Source: Streptomyces sp. DvalAA-14 (GTDB lineage Bacteria; Actinomycetota; Actinomycetes; Streptomycetales; Streptomycetaceae). Taken from it: a DNA stretch of 60,233 nucleotides. Of this stretch, positions 8,627 to 17,125 are shown piece after piece. The notes below the pieces were generated by a model. The model did not search any database, was not told where the DNA came from, and was given only the letters and a program-made list of their open reading frames with translations. The stretch covers positions 1 through 60,233 of the forward strand of contig NZ_FMCH01000523.1 of the NCBI RefSeq assembly GCF_900091855.1, read 5' to 3'. Position numbers and translations under genes: made by a program. The stretch's first letter is position 1, and each line of letters begins with the position of its first letter.

Positions 8627-9379
8627 TCAGACGGCGAGGCGGCCGCCGTCGACCGGCAGCAGTACGCCGTGGATGAAGCTGGCCTCCTCGGTGGCGAGGT
8701 AGGCGATGGCGGCGGCGATCTCCTCGGGCTTCCCGACGCGCCCGGCCGGCGCGGCCTTCGCGAGCTGGTCCAGCGCGTCGCCCATGGGGATGGTGCCTTC
8801 GGTGCGGGTGGGACCGGGGCTCACGGCGTTCACGCGGACCCCGGCGGGGCCGAATTCAGCAGCCCAGGACTTGGTCAACAGCATGAGAGCGGCCTTGCTG
8901 GAGCCGTAGAGGCCCATCCCGTTCATGCCGAACTCCGACACCATGGTCGTGACGTTGATGATCGCCCCGTGGCCGCGTTCGGCCATCGCGGGGGCCAGTG
9001 CGGCCACCAGCAGATAGGGCGCCTTGACATTGACGGCGAAGACCTCGTCTATCTGATCGGTCGAGGTGTCGGCGGTGGCGCCGAAGGGGAAGACGCCGCC
9101 GCTGTTGACGAGGATGTCGACGTGGTGGCCGCCGCCCGCCTGGGCGGCGTGGGCGGCAAGTTCCCTCACGCTGCGTTCGTCGCCCAGATCGGCCGCGACG
9201 AAGTCCGCGGTCCCGCCGGCGGCGCGGATACCGGCGACGACGCCGTCGCCGCGCGCCTTGTCCCGGCCGGAAACGATGACGTGCGCCCCGAGGGCGGCCA
9301 GACGGTCGGCGGTGGCTTTGCCGATGCCGCTGGTGGCGCCGGTGATCAGGGCGGTGGAACCGGTCAGATCGGTGGTCAT
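8627..9379 (-). CDS. SDR-family NAD(P)-dependent oxidoreductase
   Basis: The 250-residue protein has a complete classical SDR layout: the nucleotide-binding TGATSGIG at residues 14-21, an acidic DLGD strand, VNSGGVF where NNAG is usual, the catalytic Ser region NVTTMVSEFG, the YGSSK catalytic Tyr/Lys pair, and the C-terminal HGVLLPVDGG. The N-to-S change in the NNAG motif is mild. The gene is divergent from a TetR regulator and separated from it by 88 bases holding two palindromic operators, so it is probably the regulator's direct target. The substrate cannot be told; such pairs often handle small ketones, quinones or other electrophiles. Confidence 0.9.
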   Translation of the reverse strand: MTTDLTGSTALITGATSGIGKATADRLAALGAHVIVSGRDKARGDGVVAGIRAAGGTADFVAADLGDERSVRELAAHAAQAGGGHHVDILVNSGGVFPFGATADTSTDQIDEVFAVNVKAPYLLVAALAPAMAERGHGAIINVTTMVSEFGMNGMGLYGSSKAALMLLTKSWAAEFGPAGVRVNAVSPGPTRTEGTIPMGDALDQLAKAAPAGRVGKPEEIAAAIAYLATEEASFIHGVLLPVDGGRLAV

Positions 9380-9396
9380 GGGAGCCTCTCAATTAG

Positions 9397-9461
9397 TGGA
9401 GCGAGCACTCCAAACCATGCTCCGACATTTTTGGAGTGTCAACTCCAAAGTGGAGTATGCT
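9397..9461. promoter_or_regulatory. TetR operators and overlapping divergent promoters
   Basis: Two palindromes sit between the SDR and TetR starts. TGGAGCGAGCACTCCA (9397-9412) has 5-bp arms around six bases. TTGGAGTGTCAACTCCAA (9431-9448) has perfect 7-bp arms around GTCA. Both share the half-site TGGAG/CTCCA. A TATGCT -10-like hexamer (9456-9461) ends six bases before the TetR ATG, pointing to a leaderless transcript blocked by the second operator. Confidence 0.75.
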
Positions 9462-9467
9462 GAACCC

Positions 9468-10196
9468 ATGGACCAGCCGATACCCGAAAGGCAGACAGAC
9501 CGCACGGATCGGACCGGCGCGGTCGTCGAGCCCACGCCCAGGCCAGCGCGGAAATTCACGACGAAGGGTCTGGCAACCCGGGCTCGCATCGTCACCGCCG
9601 CCGCCGAGCTGGTGTTCGCCCACGGCGTGGCCCGCACCGGCATCGAGGACGTCCAGCGTCGAGCGGGTGTCAGCGCGTCGCAGCTGTACCACTACTTCGC
9701 CGACAAGGACGACCTGATCCGGGCCGTGATCGCCCACCAGACCGACGGCATCCTGGCCGCCCAACGACCTGTCCTCGACGAACTCGACAGCTTCGACAGC
9801 CTTTACCGCTGGCGTGACCTGCTCGTCGACCTCCAAGAGCAGCGCAACTGCGTCGGCGGCTGCCCCATCGGATCGATCGCGGCCGAACTGGCCGACAACG
9901 ACCCCCACGCACGAGCGGACCTCGTCGACGGCTTCGAACGCTGGGAGGCTCCGATCCGCGAGGGCCTGGCCCGCATGCGCACCCGAGGCGACCTGCGCCC
10001 CGACACCGACACCGACGCCCTCGCCCTCGCCCTGCTCGTCGCACTCCAGGGCGGACTCCTCCTCACTCAGACCCGCCGCAACACCACCCCCCTGCGCACC
10101 GGACTTGACGCCGTCCTGGCCCACATCCGAACCTACGCGACTGAGCAGACACAGCACCGTGATCCCAGCTCGGCCGGCGGCAGTAATTCCCGATGA
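9468..10196 (+). CDS. TetR/AcrR-family transcriptional regulator
   Basis: The 242-residue protein starts at ATG 9468; longer readings from 9066 run through the SDR gene in the wrong frame. The N-terminal HTH is clear at about residues 30-80: GLATRARIVTAAAELVFAHG, GIEDVQRRAGVSASQLYHYF and ADKDDLIRAVI. The ligand domain contains NCVGGCPIGSIAAEL, typical of the LmrA/YxaF-like TetR branch, and ALALALLVALQGGLLL before a disordered tail. It most likely represses itself and the divergent SDR through the TGGAG/CTCCA operators, and is released by a small electrophile or drug. Confidence 0.9.
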   Translation: MDQPIPERQTDRTDRTGAVVEPTPRPARKFTTKGLATRARIVTAAAELVFAHGVARTGIEDVQRRAGVSASQLYHYFADKDDLIRAVIAHQTDGILAAQRPVLDELDSFDSLYRWRDLLVDLQEQRNCVGGCPIGSIAAELADNDPHARADLVDGFERWEAPIREGLARMRTRGDLRPDTDTDALALALLVALQGGLLLTQTRRNTTPLRTGLDAVLAHIRTYATEQTQHRDPSSAGGSNSR

Positions 10197-10313
10197 CGTG
10201 GCCCGGATGACGCTCAGTACCTCCCAGGCCGCCCGCGAAAGCCGCTTCGCCGGGTCAGACCCCCAGCCGGGTGAGACTTCTCGGCCGCGAACTGCACACC
10301 CTCGCCCACCAGT

Positions 10314-10465
10314 TCACGCCGCCTCCGCAGTGAGCCTGGCGGGGTCGACCCTCGAGAAGTAGGACTCACTTCGATCGGCCTCGCGCTCCGCGAGCGCGTC
10401 GGACTTGGGCATCAGGATGTACAGCACGTCGAACAGCGCCTGCGCGAAGTCCTGGCGCGCGACCT
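10314..10465 (-). pseudogene. C-terminal fragment of an unidentified protein
   Basis: The minus strand reads RQDFAQALFDVLYILMPKSD, ALAEREADRSESYF, SRVDPARLTAEAA and then a stop at 10314. Composition and codon use look coding, but the frame meets the MFS remnant at about 10460 with no start. It is the tail of a gene whose front was deleted. I do not recognise the family. Confidence 0.4.
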
Positions 10466-11162
10466 ACCTGGTCCTCGCCGCCGCCCTGGCCGCCGTGACC
10501 ATCCCCGCCCACGCCCTCGCCCTCAAGGCACCCTGGCCACCCGCCCCCAACACCGCCCACAACAGTGGCCTCGGCCACGCGGATCACGTCGGCCGCAGCC
10601 GCCCGTTCTGGACCCTCGCCCTCGCCCTGACCCTGTCGGCGTTCACCATGTCCGCCGTCGTCATCGCCCTGGTCCCCCCGCTCATCGGCCGCAGCTTCAC
10701 CACCGCCCAGGCAGCCTGGGCCCTCGGCCTGGGCGGCGCCGGGCAAACATCCGGCCACACACCCTCTACGCCACCATCGCGCGCCACACCGGACCAACCG
10801 CCCGCACCACCATGCTCATCACCCTCGGCGGCGGCGCCACCACCGCGATGCTCGCCGTCGCGCCCGGCCCCTACCCACTGCTGGTCGTGCTCGCCGTCGT
10901 GGCCGGGATGGTCCGCGGCAACCTCACCCTCTTCCAGGCCACCGCCACCACCGACCGCTGGGGCACAACCCACTACGGGCGCCTGTCCGGCCTCCTCGCC
11001 GCCCCCACCACCACAGCCTCGGCGCTCGCACCCTTCACCGGCACCGCCCTCGCCTTGCCGCTCGGCGGGTACCCCGCCCTATTTTTGCTGCTCGCGGCCA
11101 TGCCGGCACTCGGCGCCGTCCCCCCTGGCCAACCGGGCATCAGGCGAGCTCACCTAACTTGA
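10459..11162 (+). pseudogene. MFS transporter, N-terminal half missing, frameshifted
   Basis: The frame opens with a helix, RATYLVLAAALAAVTIPAHA, followed by FWTLALALTLSAFTMSAVVI and PPLIGRSFTTAQAAWALGLG. At about 10742 it shifts. The correct reading resumes with GHTLYATIARHTG, MLITLGGGATTAMLAVAPG and LLVVLAVVAGMVRGNLTLFQ, ending in two more hydrophobic helices. This is the C-terminal half of a 12-helix major facilitator permease, with the first six helices missing and a frameshift in the loop. It cannot encode a working pump. It sits just after the TetR gene and may once have been part of that regulon. Confidence 0.7.
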
Positions 11163-11470
11163 TCTTTAACGACTGGGCTGTGGTCAGCCGCTTAAAAGGG
11201 TCGAGGGGATCCCAGGCCGTCTGGGACCATCTCGGCATGCGCCTGGTAGCTGATGGAGCCACGCCGACCTCACGGTTGGTACTGGTCGAGGACCTCGAAA
11301 CCGACGACGGATATGCCTTCGAGCTGGCGAACCCGCTCTTCCTGGCTGCTGGTGATCGAATCGCTTTCGAAGGCGCCAGGCTGGTCGTCGTGCGGGCTGG
11401 TGGAGCGCGGCTGTCGCCGGCCGGTGACTGGTCGACTCGCTGCGGGCCCGGATCTCTGCGCTTCCGGTAG
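11159..11470 (+). CDS. Small hypothetical protein, uncertain
   Basis: This is a frame of up to 103 residues from TTG 11159 (or GTG 11180), containing VWDHLGMRLVADG, RLVLVEDLETDDGYAFELAN and PLFLAAGDRIAFEGARLVVV. The central 70 residues are acidic and varied, more protein-like than the Arg/Ser-rich frames opposite. The start overlaps the end of the MFS remnant, there is no clear ribosome site, and third-position GC is lower than in neighbours. It could be a fragment of a larger gene. No family recognised. Confidence 0.35.
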   Translation: MIFNDWAVVSRLKGSRGSQAVWDHLGMRLVADGATPTSRLVLVEDLETDDGYAFELANPLFLAAGDRIAFEGARLVVVRAGGARLSPAGDWSTRCGPGSLRFR

Positions 11471-11599
11471 AAGCCGCTCCTCGAACGGTTGCGTCGTACT
11501 TGATCACTCAGCTCGGTAACCGCCGTACACGGAAGCCGTTTTCGTCTGAACATGTGCTCCGACCAAGGAACACACACATTCAGCGCGAAGGCCGTGAGG

Positions 11600-11857
11600 A
11601 TGAGTCTGCTGCATCGTGATGCCCATCGAGAGGCGTTGCTGGAACTGTCACGCTTCCGGGGCGAGTTCCACTCCTGTCTCACCGCTCGTTCGGACGCGTT
11701 GTTCGAGCTGGCGGATGCGGTTTTGTGCGGGGACGGTCCGGTGAGGTCGCTGGTGGAGCTGTCGCTGGTGGGCGAACACCGCCGCTGTCACGGAGGGCTC
11801 TACGCCGCACTCGCCCAGGGCCGGATCGACGCGGACCGGATGCGGCGGGACGCCCAC
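11600..11857 (+). pseudogene. IS701-like (DDE) transposase N-terminal fragment
   Basis: The reading begins MSLLHRDAHREALLELSRF, then RGEFHSCLTARSDALFELAD, VLCGDGPVRSLVELSLVGEH, RRCHGGLYAALAQGRID and ADRMRR. I know this N-terminus from a large group of streptomycete DDE transposases with LxRFRxxFxxCLTARADALFEL. Only about 85 of the expected 400 residues remain. The frame runs directly into an IS5-type fragment, so one element or a deletion cut the other. Confidence 0.7.
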
Positions 11858-11951
11858 ACCTCACCGGAGCGCTGCAGCAGCGAACCGTCGTTTTTGGCCT
11901 CGCTTTCCACGGAGAGGAAGGTGATCACCTGTCCCCGGTCGATGTGATGCC

Positions 11952-12217
11952 ATGATCTCGCCGTGGCTGGTGTGATCACGGCCTCGGAGCCGTCCTGGAT
12001 AGCCCCGTTCACGGGGCTGAACATGCAGCAGTTCGGCAAGCTGCTGACGGTTCTGCGTCGGGAGGGTTCGGACACGGTCCGAAGGGGCCGACGGTGGAGC
12101 CTTCCGTTGAAGGACCGGGCACTGCTGGTTGCGGCGTACTGGCGCACGAACCTGACGAGGCGACAACTTGCTCCGCTGTTCGGGGTCTCCAGGTCAGCAC
12201 TAAGCGTTGTCCCGTAA
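11952..12217 (+). pseudogene. IS5-family transposase N-terminal fragment (copy A)
   Basis: From 11963 the frame reads MAGVITASEPSWIAPFTGLN, MQQFGKLLTVLRREGSDTV and LLVAAYWRTNLTRRQLAPLF, then GVSRSAL before it breaks off. This is the N-terminal helix-turn-helix region of a widespread streptomycete IS5-type transposase; the DDE catalytic part is gone. Bases 11952-12016 recur nearly identically at 48635-48698. The break is followed by TAAGCGTTGTCCCGTAAA, which also recurs at 48141, so this is probably an element end brought in by internal deletion. Confidence 0.75.
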
Positions 12218-12271
12218 ATGATCTACGACGGGCTGGTTGACCTGGGTGTCCGACAACACCTGATCCACCGT

Positions 12272-12302
12272 GCGGGACCCGGCCTCTCGGGCCGGGTCCC
12301 GC
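12272..12302. terminator. Strong hairpin
   Basis: GCGGGACCCGGCC (12272-12284) pairs perfectly with GGCCGGGTCCCGC (12290-12302) over a 5-base loop. There is no T-run, as is usual for streptomycete terminators. It lies between the IS5 scar and the GH3 gene and may insulate the latter. Confidence 0.5.
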
Positions 12303-12829
12303 ATGCAGCGCTCGGCGAGCCGCCTCGTCGGCGAGCCGGAGGGCGAGGGCGGCACCCGTCGGCCGAGTGGTGGGACTTGGTGGCCTCCCACCATTGGCAC
12401 CGAGACGACCGGGGCTCTTGAGGACCCAGGCCATCGCGACCTGCGCCATGCGCCCTGCGGCTCCCCGCGATCTTCCGCAGGTGTAGACGATTACCCTCCG
12501 AGGTCGCGCGCCCATGAAGCGTGGGCACCATCCGTCAATAATAACTCCACAGGATAAAACTTGTATTGCACCTTTTGCGAAATACTGGCTTCTCCGCCAT
12601 CCCGGTCCACGGCCGGAACGTAGCCCGTCAAGGCACTTCACAGAGTAACTACCAGGAAAAACTGCGCCCGTTCACGGCGCCACAGCTATTGACGCTCATG
12701 TTTCGGGGAGGTTAGATCGGCGTCGTTGTCCACACCTGCGTTCAAGGAATGAACTCAAGATGTGAAGCAGAGCACGGGTTGGACTCACTCCAGCCCGTAC
12801 AAGATCCCTACTCTCCCGAGGGGTTTCAT
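12303..12829 (+). promoter_or_regulatory. Leader of the GH3 gene with a likely promoter at 12689-12718
   Basis: I see no gene in 12218-12829. TTGACG (12689-12694) and TAGATC (12713-12718) are 18 bases apart, a good vegetative promoter for this group, and give an untranslated leader of about 105 bases. The stretch 12530-12600 is unusually AT-rich and may hold regulator sites. I saw no classic LacI-type palindrome. Confidence 0.45.
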
Positions 12830-15412
12830 ATGTCCGTTTCCCGTAGATCGGTGCTCAAGCTGACCGGAAGCGGTGTGGCCGCCGCCGGGGTGGCGACCGT
12901 CGGTCCGACGGCGGCGAACGCGGCCACCCCCGCCGCGGCGGAAAAGGCGGTGGTGTCCGGTCCGGTCCCCACCGCCCCGGTCACCCAGCCGGGCTCGGCG
13001 GCGGCGGTCAAGAAGGCGAAGGCGCTGGTCGCCCAGATGACGCTCGACGAGAAGATCGTCTACTGCCACGGCGTGCCCGCGGGTCAGGGCTACACCGGGC
13101 TGATCCCGGCCAACACCCGGCTGAACATTCCGGCGCTGCGCCTGGGCGACGGACCGAGCGGGGTGGGCAACGGGTCGGTAGGCGTCACCCAGTGGCCGGA
13201 CTCGAAGACGCTCGCCGCGTCGTGGGACATCGCGCTGGCCAAGGCCTACGGAGCGGCCTACGGCAACGAGCACGCCGCCAAGGGCCACAACGTCGCGCTG
13301 GCCCCCTGCATCAACATCCTGCGGCGTCCGCAGTGGGGGCGGTCCTTCGAGACGTACACCGAAGACCCCTACCTCAATGGCCAGTTGGCAGCGGCCACCA
13401 CGCAGGGCATCCAGTCGAACCACGTCATCGCCACCGTCAAGCACTTCGTGGCGAACAACCAGGAGACGCTGCGGAACTCGATCGACGAGATCATCTCCCA
13501 GCGCGCCCTCGAAGAGCTGTACTTCCCCGGCTTCAAGGCGGCCGTCCAGCAGGGCGGCACCGGGGCCATCATGACCTCGTACAACAAGGTCAACGGCACC
13601 TGGGCGTCGGAGAACCGGGCCACCGTCCAGGACACCCTGCGCGACACCTGGGGCTTCGACGGCATCGTGATGTCGGACTGGGGTGGCACGCACAGCACCG
13701 TGCAGACCGCCAAGGCGGGCTCCGACATCGAGATGCCCGGCGGCACCTACCTGAACGCCGCCCTCAAGACCGCGGTGCAGAACGGCTCGGTCAGCACCGA
13801 GCAGCTCGATGCGATGGTCACCCATGTGCTCACCGCGATGTTCCGGGTCGGCCTCTTCGACCATCCGCTGGTGGACCCTGCGACTGTCGTCTCCACGGTG
13901 GTCAGCACACCCGCGCAGCTGGACCTGGCCCGTCAGATCTCGGTCAGCGGAAGCGTGCTGCTGCGCAACCACAACAGCATCCTGCCGCTGGCGAAGCCGA
14001 AGTCGATCGCGGTCATAGGTGATGCCGCCGACGCCCATCCGCAGAGCCACGGCGGCGGCTCCGGCAGCGTCAACGCGAACGGCACCGTGGTCTCGGCGCT
14101 GGCGGGCATCAAGGCGCGTGCGGGCGGCATCCCGGTCACGTACACGACCGGCACGCTGGGCATCACCGCGCCCCCGATCGCTCCGGCCTCGGTCTTCGGC
14201 GGCGGCCTGACCGCCACCTACTACGGCACCACCGACTTCACCGGTGACCCGCTGGGCACCGAGACGGTGGCGAACCTGGACATCAGCGCCACGCCCGCCC
14301 CGGTGGCCGCCGTGACCACCGGCTGGTCCGCCCGCTGGACCGGCACTTTCACCGCGACCACCGCGGGCGGCTACCGCTTCTCGCTCAGCGCGGGCGCGGT
14401 CGCCACGGTGAGTGTGGACGGCACCACGATCCTCACCTTCACCCCAGGCGCCGAGAGCGTCCAGAACGGCCTGGTCACCCTGACCGCCGGCAGCCACGAC
14501 TTCGCCGTCACCTACGTCTCGCCCGCGCCGGCCGCCGGCGGTCGCGCCGCCCGCACCAGCCTGCACCTCGGTCTGCAGGCCAACTACGACACCCTGATCG
14601 CGCAGGCCGCCGACGCGGCGAAGGCAGCCGATATCGCCGTGGTGGTCGTCGGCGACGTCACCAGCGAGGGCATGGACCGCTCCACCCTCGCGCTGCCCGC
14701 CGACCAGGACCAGCTGATCTCGGCCGTCGCCAAGGCCAACCCGAAGACGGTCGTCATCCTCAACACCTCCGGCGCCGTCCTCATGCCGTGGCTGTCCGAG
14801 GTGCGGGGCGTCATCGCCAACTGGTACTCCGGCCAGGAACAGGGCAACGCGGTCGCCGCCATGCTCTTCGGCGACGCCGAGCCCGGGGGCCGCCTCACCG
14901 AGACCTTCCCCGCGAGCAACGACCAGGGCCCCGCGAAGACCACGGTGGAGTTCCCCGGCGACGGCGTACAGGTGTACTACGACGAGGGTCTGGCCATCGG
15001 GTACCGCTGGCACGAGAGCTCCGGGGAGAAGCCGCTGTTCCCGTTCGGCTTCGGACTGTCCTACACCACCTTCGAACTGACCGACCTGCGCACCACGCGC
15101 GCCTCCGACGGCACGGTGCGCGCCACCGTCAAGGTCCGGAACACCGGCAGCCGCACCGGTTCTGAGGTCGTCCAGCTCTACGTCAAGTCACCAGCCGCGG
15201 CGCTGGAGCCCGCCAAGCAGCTGAAGGCGTTCGCCAAGGTCACCCTCGCGCCCGGCGCATCCCGGACCGTCCAGCTCGATCTGCCGGCGGACGCGTTCGC
15301 CAGCTGGCTGAACGCCAGCACCGGATGGACCGTGCTGCCGGGCTCCTACGGCATCTACGTCGGCAACTCCTCGGCGCAGCTGCCGCTCCGCACGCAGATC
15401 ATGGTCAAGTAG
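12830..15412 (+). CDS. Secreted GH3 beta-glucosidase with PA14 domain
   Basis: The 860-residue protein starts at ATG 12830 (GAGGGG 6 bases upstream). The N-terminus SRRSVLKLTGSGVAAAG is a Tat signal, cut near ANAA. The GH3 N-terminal barrel follows: MTLDEKIVYCHG, LRLGDGPSGV, RSFETYTEDPYLNGQLA, VKHFVANNQE and the nucleophile motif IVMSDWGG with Asp283. An inserted PA14 domain spans about 457-577 (GGLTATYYG, SARWTGTFTATTAGGYRFSL) inside the second GH3 domain, whose later part has VVVVGDVTSEGMDRS and FPFGFGLSYT. A fibronectin-like domain closes the protein. It likely hydrolyses beta-gluco- or xylo-oligosaccharides outside the membrane. The convergent ROK regulator may control it. Confidence 0.92.
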   Translation: MSVSRRSVLKLTGSGVAAAGVATVGPTAANAATPAAAEKAVVSGPVPTAPVTQPGSAAAVKKAKALVAQMTLDEKIVYCHGVPAGQGYTGLIPANTRLNIPALRLGDGPSGVGNGSVGVTQWPDSKTLAASWDIALAKAYGAAYGNEHAAKGHNVALAPCINILRRPQWGRSFETYTEDPYLNGQLAAATTQGIQSNHVIATVKHFVANNQETLRNSIDEIISQRALEELYFPGFKAAVQQGGTGAIMTSYNKVNGTWASENRATVQDTLRDTWGFDGIVMSDWGGTHSTVQTAKAGSDIEMPGGTYLNAALKTAVQNGSVSTEQLDAMVTHVLTAMFRVGLFDHPLVDPATVVSTVVSTPAQLDLARQISVSGSVLLRNHNSILPLAKPKSIAVIGDAADAHPQSHGGGSGSVNANGTVVSALAGIKARAGGIPVTYTTGTLGITAPPIAPASVFGGGLTATYYGTTDFTGDPLGTETVANLDISATPAPVAAVTTGWSARWTGTFTATTAGGYRFSLSAGAVATVSVDGTTILTFTPGAESVQNGLVTLTAGSHDFAVTYVSPAPAAGGRAARTSLHLGLQANYDTLIAQAADAAKAADIAVVVVGDVTSEGMDRSTLALPADQDQLISAVAKANPKTVVILNTSGAVLMPWLSEVRGVIANWYSGQEQGNAVAAMLFGDAEPGGRLTETFPASNDQGPAKTTVEFPGDGVQVYYDEGLAIGYRWHESSGEKPLFPFGFGLSYTTFELTDLRTTRASDGTVRATVKVRNTGSRTGSEVVQLYVKSPAAALEPAKQLKAFAKVTLAPGASRTVQLDLPADAFASWLNASTGWTVLPGSYGIYVGNSSAQLPLRTQIMVK

Positions 15413-15425
15413 TCCGCGTCGTGGT

Positions 15426-15465
15426 CCGGGGGGAGGCGGCCGTGCTTCCGGCTGCCTCCCCCCGG
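15426..15465. terminator. Bidirectional terminator between GH3 and ROK genes
   Basis: CCGGGGGGAGGC (15426-15437) pairs perfectly with GCCTCCCCCCGG (15454-15465), midway between two convergent stop codons. Confidence 0.75.
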
Positions 15466-15501
15466 GGCGTTCCGGGCGATCGGACAACGCCGGCCACACG
15501 A

Positions 15502-16698
15502 TCAGGCAAGGAGCCGTTCGATATAGCACTCCGCGGCCAGGACAGCTGCGCCCGCCGGTACGGCGCTGTTCGTGAGCACGCCGGGCCGCACGTCGAGACC
15601 GTGGTGGGTCATCGCCGACGTGCGGTGCTCGATCGTCTCCCGCAGACCGTCGGCCACCGCCTCCGCGGCCGGGCCGAGGGCGCTGTCGACCACCAGAAGG
15701 TCCGGATTCAGCATGGTCACGAACCCGATGAGCGGCCGGGCTATGCTCCGGCCGAGATCGGTCAGCCAGCGCCGGACCATCACGTCCCCGCCGGCCGCCA
15801 GCGACAGGACTTCCTCCAGCGCGACAGTCCGGCCGAAGGCGGTGGCGATGTCGTCCACCAGACTCGGGCCGTTGCGGCGCGCGGTGGTGAAGCAGCCGCG
15901 GTTGCCGCACAGGCAGAGATCGCCGTCCTCACGGACGCTGATGTGGGCGAGTTCGCCGGCCACTCCGCCGGCGCCACGGAACAGCCGCCCGCCGATCACG
16001 ATGCCGGCACCGAACCCCGGAACGACGCTGAGGTAGACCGAGGTGTGGGCGCCACGTGCCACCCCGTGGCCCGCCTCGCCGAGCGCGGCGAGATTGATGT
16101 CGTTCTCGATCACCACCGGTATACCGAGCGCTCGGCTGAGGAGGTCCGACGGATCACTGAGCAGCCACTCCGGGCGCGGGTATCTCGGCCGGGTGAACGG
16201 TGTCTCCCCCGGCGGATACATCGGAATCGGCGGCGCCCCGACACCCTGCCGGAACGGCATGGCGACCGAGACGACCACGACGTCGGGACTCCGGCCGGAG
16301 AACCTGTGCACAGCATCCGCCAGGTCCTTCACCGTGGCCTCGAACGGCTGGGTCAGATCAAGATGAAGGTCCCCCCTGTCAAGAACACGGCCATCAAGGC
16401 GAACGAGCGTGACCGACTGCTGGGTGCGGCCGAGCTGTACCGCCGCAGCAACCCGGCCGGCCAGGTCGATGCGCACCGTCGCAGCCGGCCGCCCCGCCCC
16501 ACGCGGACCGTGTGCGCCGACCGTCTCCGTGAGCACTCCCCGTCCGATGAGCAACGCGACCGTGGCGGTGACGGTGGTCAGCGGAAGCCGCGTGAGCTCA
16601 GCCAGCTCCCGGCGGGTGGCGCCATCACGGTCGCGGAGCACGGAGACGACATGCCGTTCGCCGGGACGGAGCGCGGCGAGGATCGGGACGGGGTCCAT
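15502..16698 (-). CDS. ROK-family transcriptional regulator
   Basis: This 398-residue protein combines an N-terminal winged helix (RDRDGATRRELAELTRLPLT, VTATVALLIGRGVLTE) with a sugar-kinase-like ROK domain: IPVVIENDINLAALGE, GFGAGIVIGGRLFRGAGG, GELAHISV and the zinc site CLCGNRGCFTT. In most ROK proteins the zinc motif is CxCGxxGCxE; here the last Glu is Thr, which could weaken kinase function without affecting a pure regulator. The ATG start at 16698 gives a normal-length protein. Such regulators sense sugars and repress glycosidase or transporter genes. The convergent beta-glucosidase is a natural candidate target. Confidence 0.9.
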   Translation of the reverse strand: MDPVPILAALRPGERHVVSVLRDRDGATRRELAELTRLPLTTVTATVALLIGRGVLTETVGAHGPRGAGRPAATVRIDLAGRVAAAVQLGRTQQSVTLVRLDGRVLDRGDLHLDLTQPFEATVKDLADAVHRFSGRSPDVVVVSVAMPFRQGVGAPPIPMYPPGETPFTRPRYPRPEWLLSDPSDLLSRALGIPVVIENDINLAALGEAGHGVARGAHTSVYLSVVPGFGAGIVIGGRLFRGAGGVAGELAHISVREDGDLCLCGNRGCFTTARRNGPSLVDDIATAFGRTVALEEVLSLAAGGDVMVRRWLTDLGRSIARPLIGFVTMLNPDLLVVDSALGPAAEAVADGLRETIEHRTSAMTHHGLDVRPGVLTNSAVPAGAAVLAAECYIERLLA

Positions 16699-16878
16699 CC
16701 CGCGAAGATTAGCCGCTCAACCGCACACCACGGCGCCGGGGCACGGCCCAGCGCCGCCGCAGAGCCGGGTTCGAGAACGCGACCCAACCGCCGGCGTCTC
16801 GGACCCCACGGCACTTTGCTGACCCCACGAACTGACCGAGCCGGGCAGACCGTCGCGGCTCTCGCGCGCTCTGCGTAG

Positions 16879-17010
16879 GACGGTGTCTTCTCCGCGAACA
16901 TCGTCGGTGACCTTATGCGTGAGGAGGGCTTCAGCCGGCAGGGCAAGGCCAGAACCCTGGAAGGCGGCAGAATCCCGACCGGGACCGCCAGTTGCACCAC
17001 GCTGGCCTCG
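16879..17010 (+). pseudogene. ISAzo13-type transposase scrap
   Basis: One frame reads NIVGDLMREEGFSRQGKART then LEGG; after a frameshift near 16970 the next frame gives NPDRDRQLHH. Together these match the short block (LQGNxKTxEGxQHPDRDxQF) of ISAzo13-family transposases. Only about 45 residues survive. The rest of 16700-17125 holds nothing I can identify. Confidence 0.55.
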
Positions 17011-17125
17011 CACCCAGGGTCTTGATGGTGCAGTGGCACCTGAAGTGCCTGAGACATTGCGCGACGGAAGCGGTCACGCGTCCACCTCTTCGGAGCAGGC
17101 GCGCCCAGTGATCACAGGGCCGCGT

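Noticed and set aside
12272..12302. Hairpin as a riboswitch or RNA gene
   Set aside because: It is a simple perfect stem with a 5-base loop; nothing beyond a terminator is supported.
12785..15013. 742-residue minus-strand open frame opposite the beta-glucosidase
   Set aside because: High-GC shadow; the plus strand has every GH3 motif and a Tat signal.
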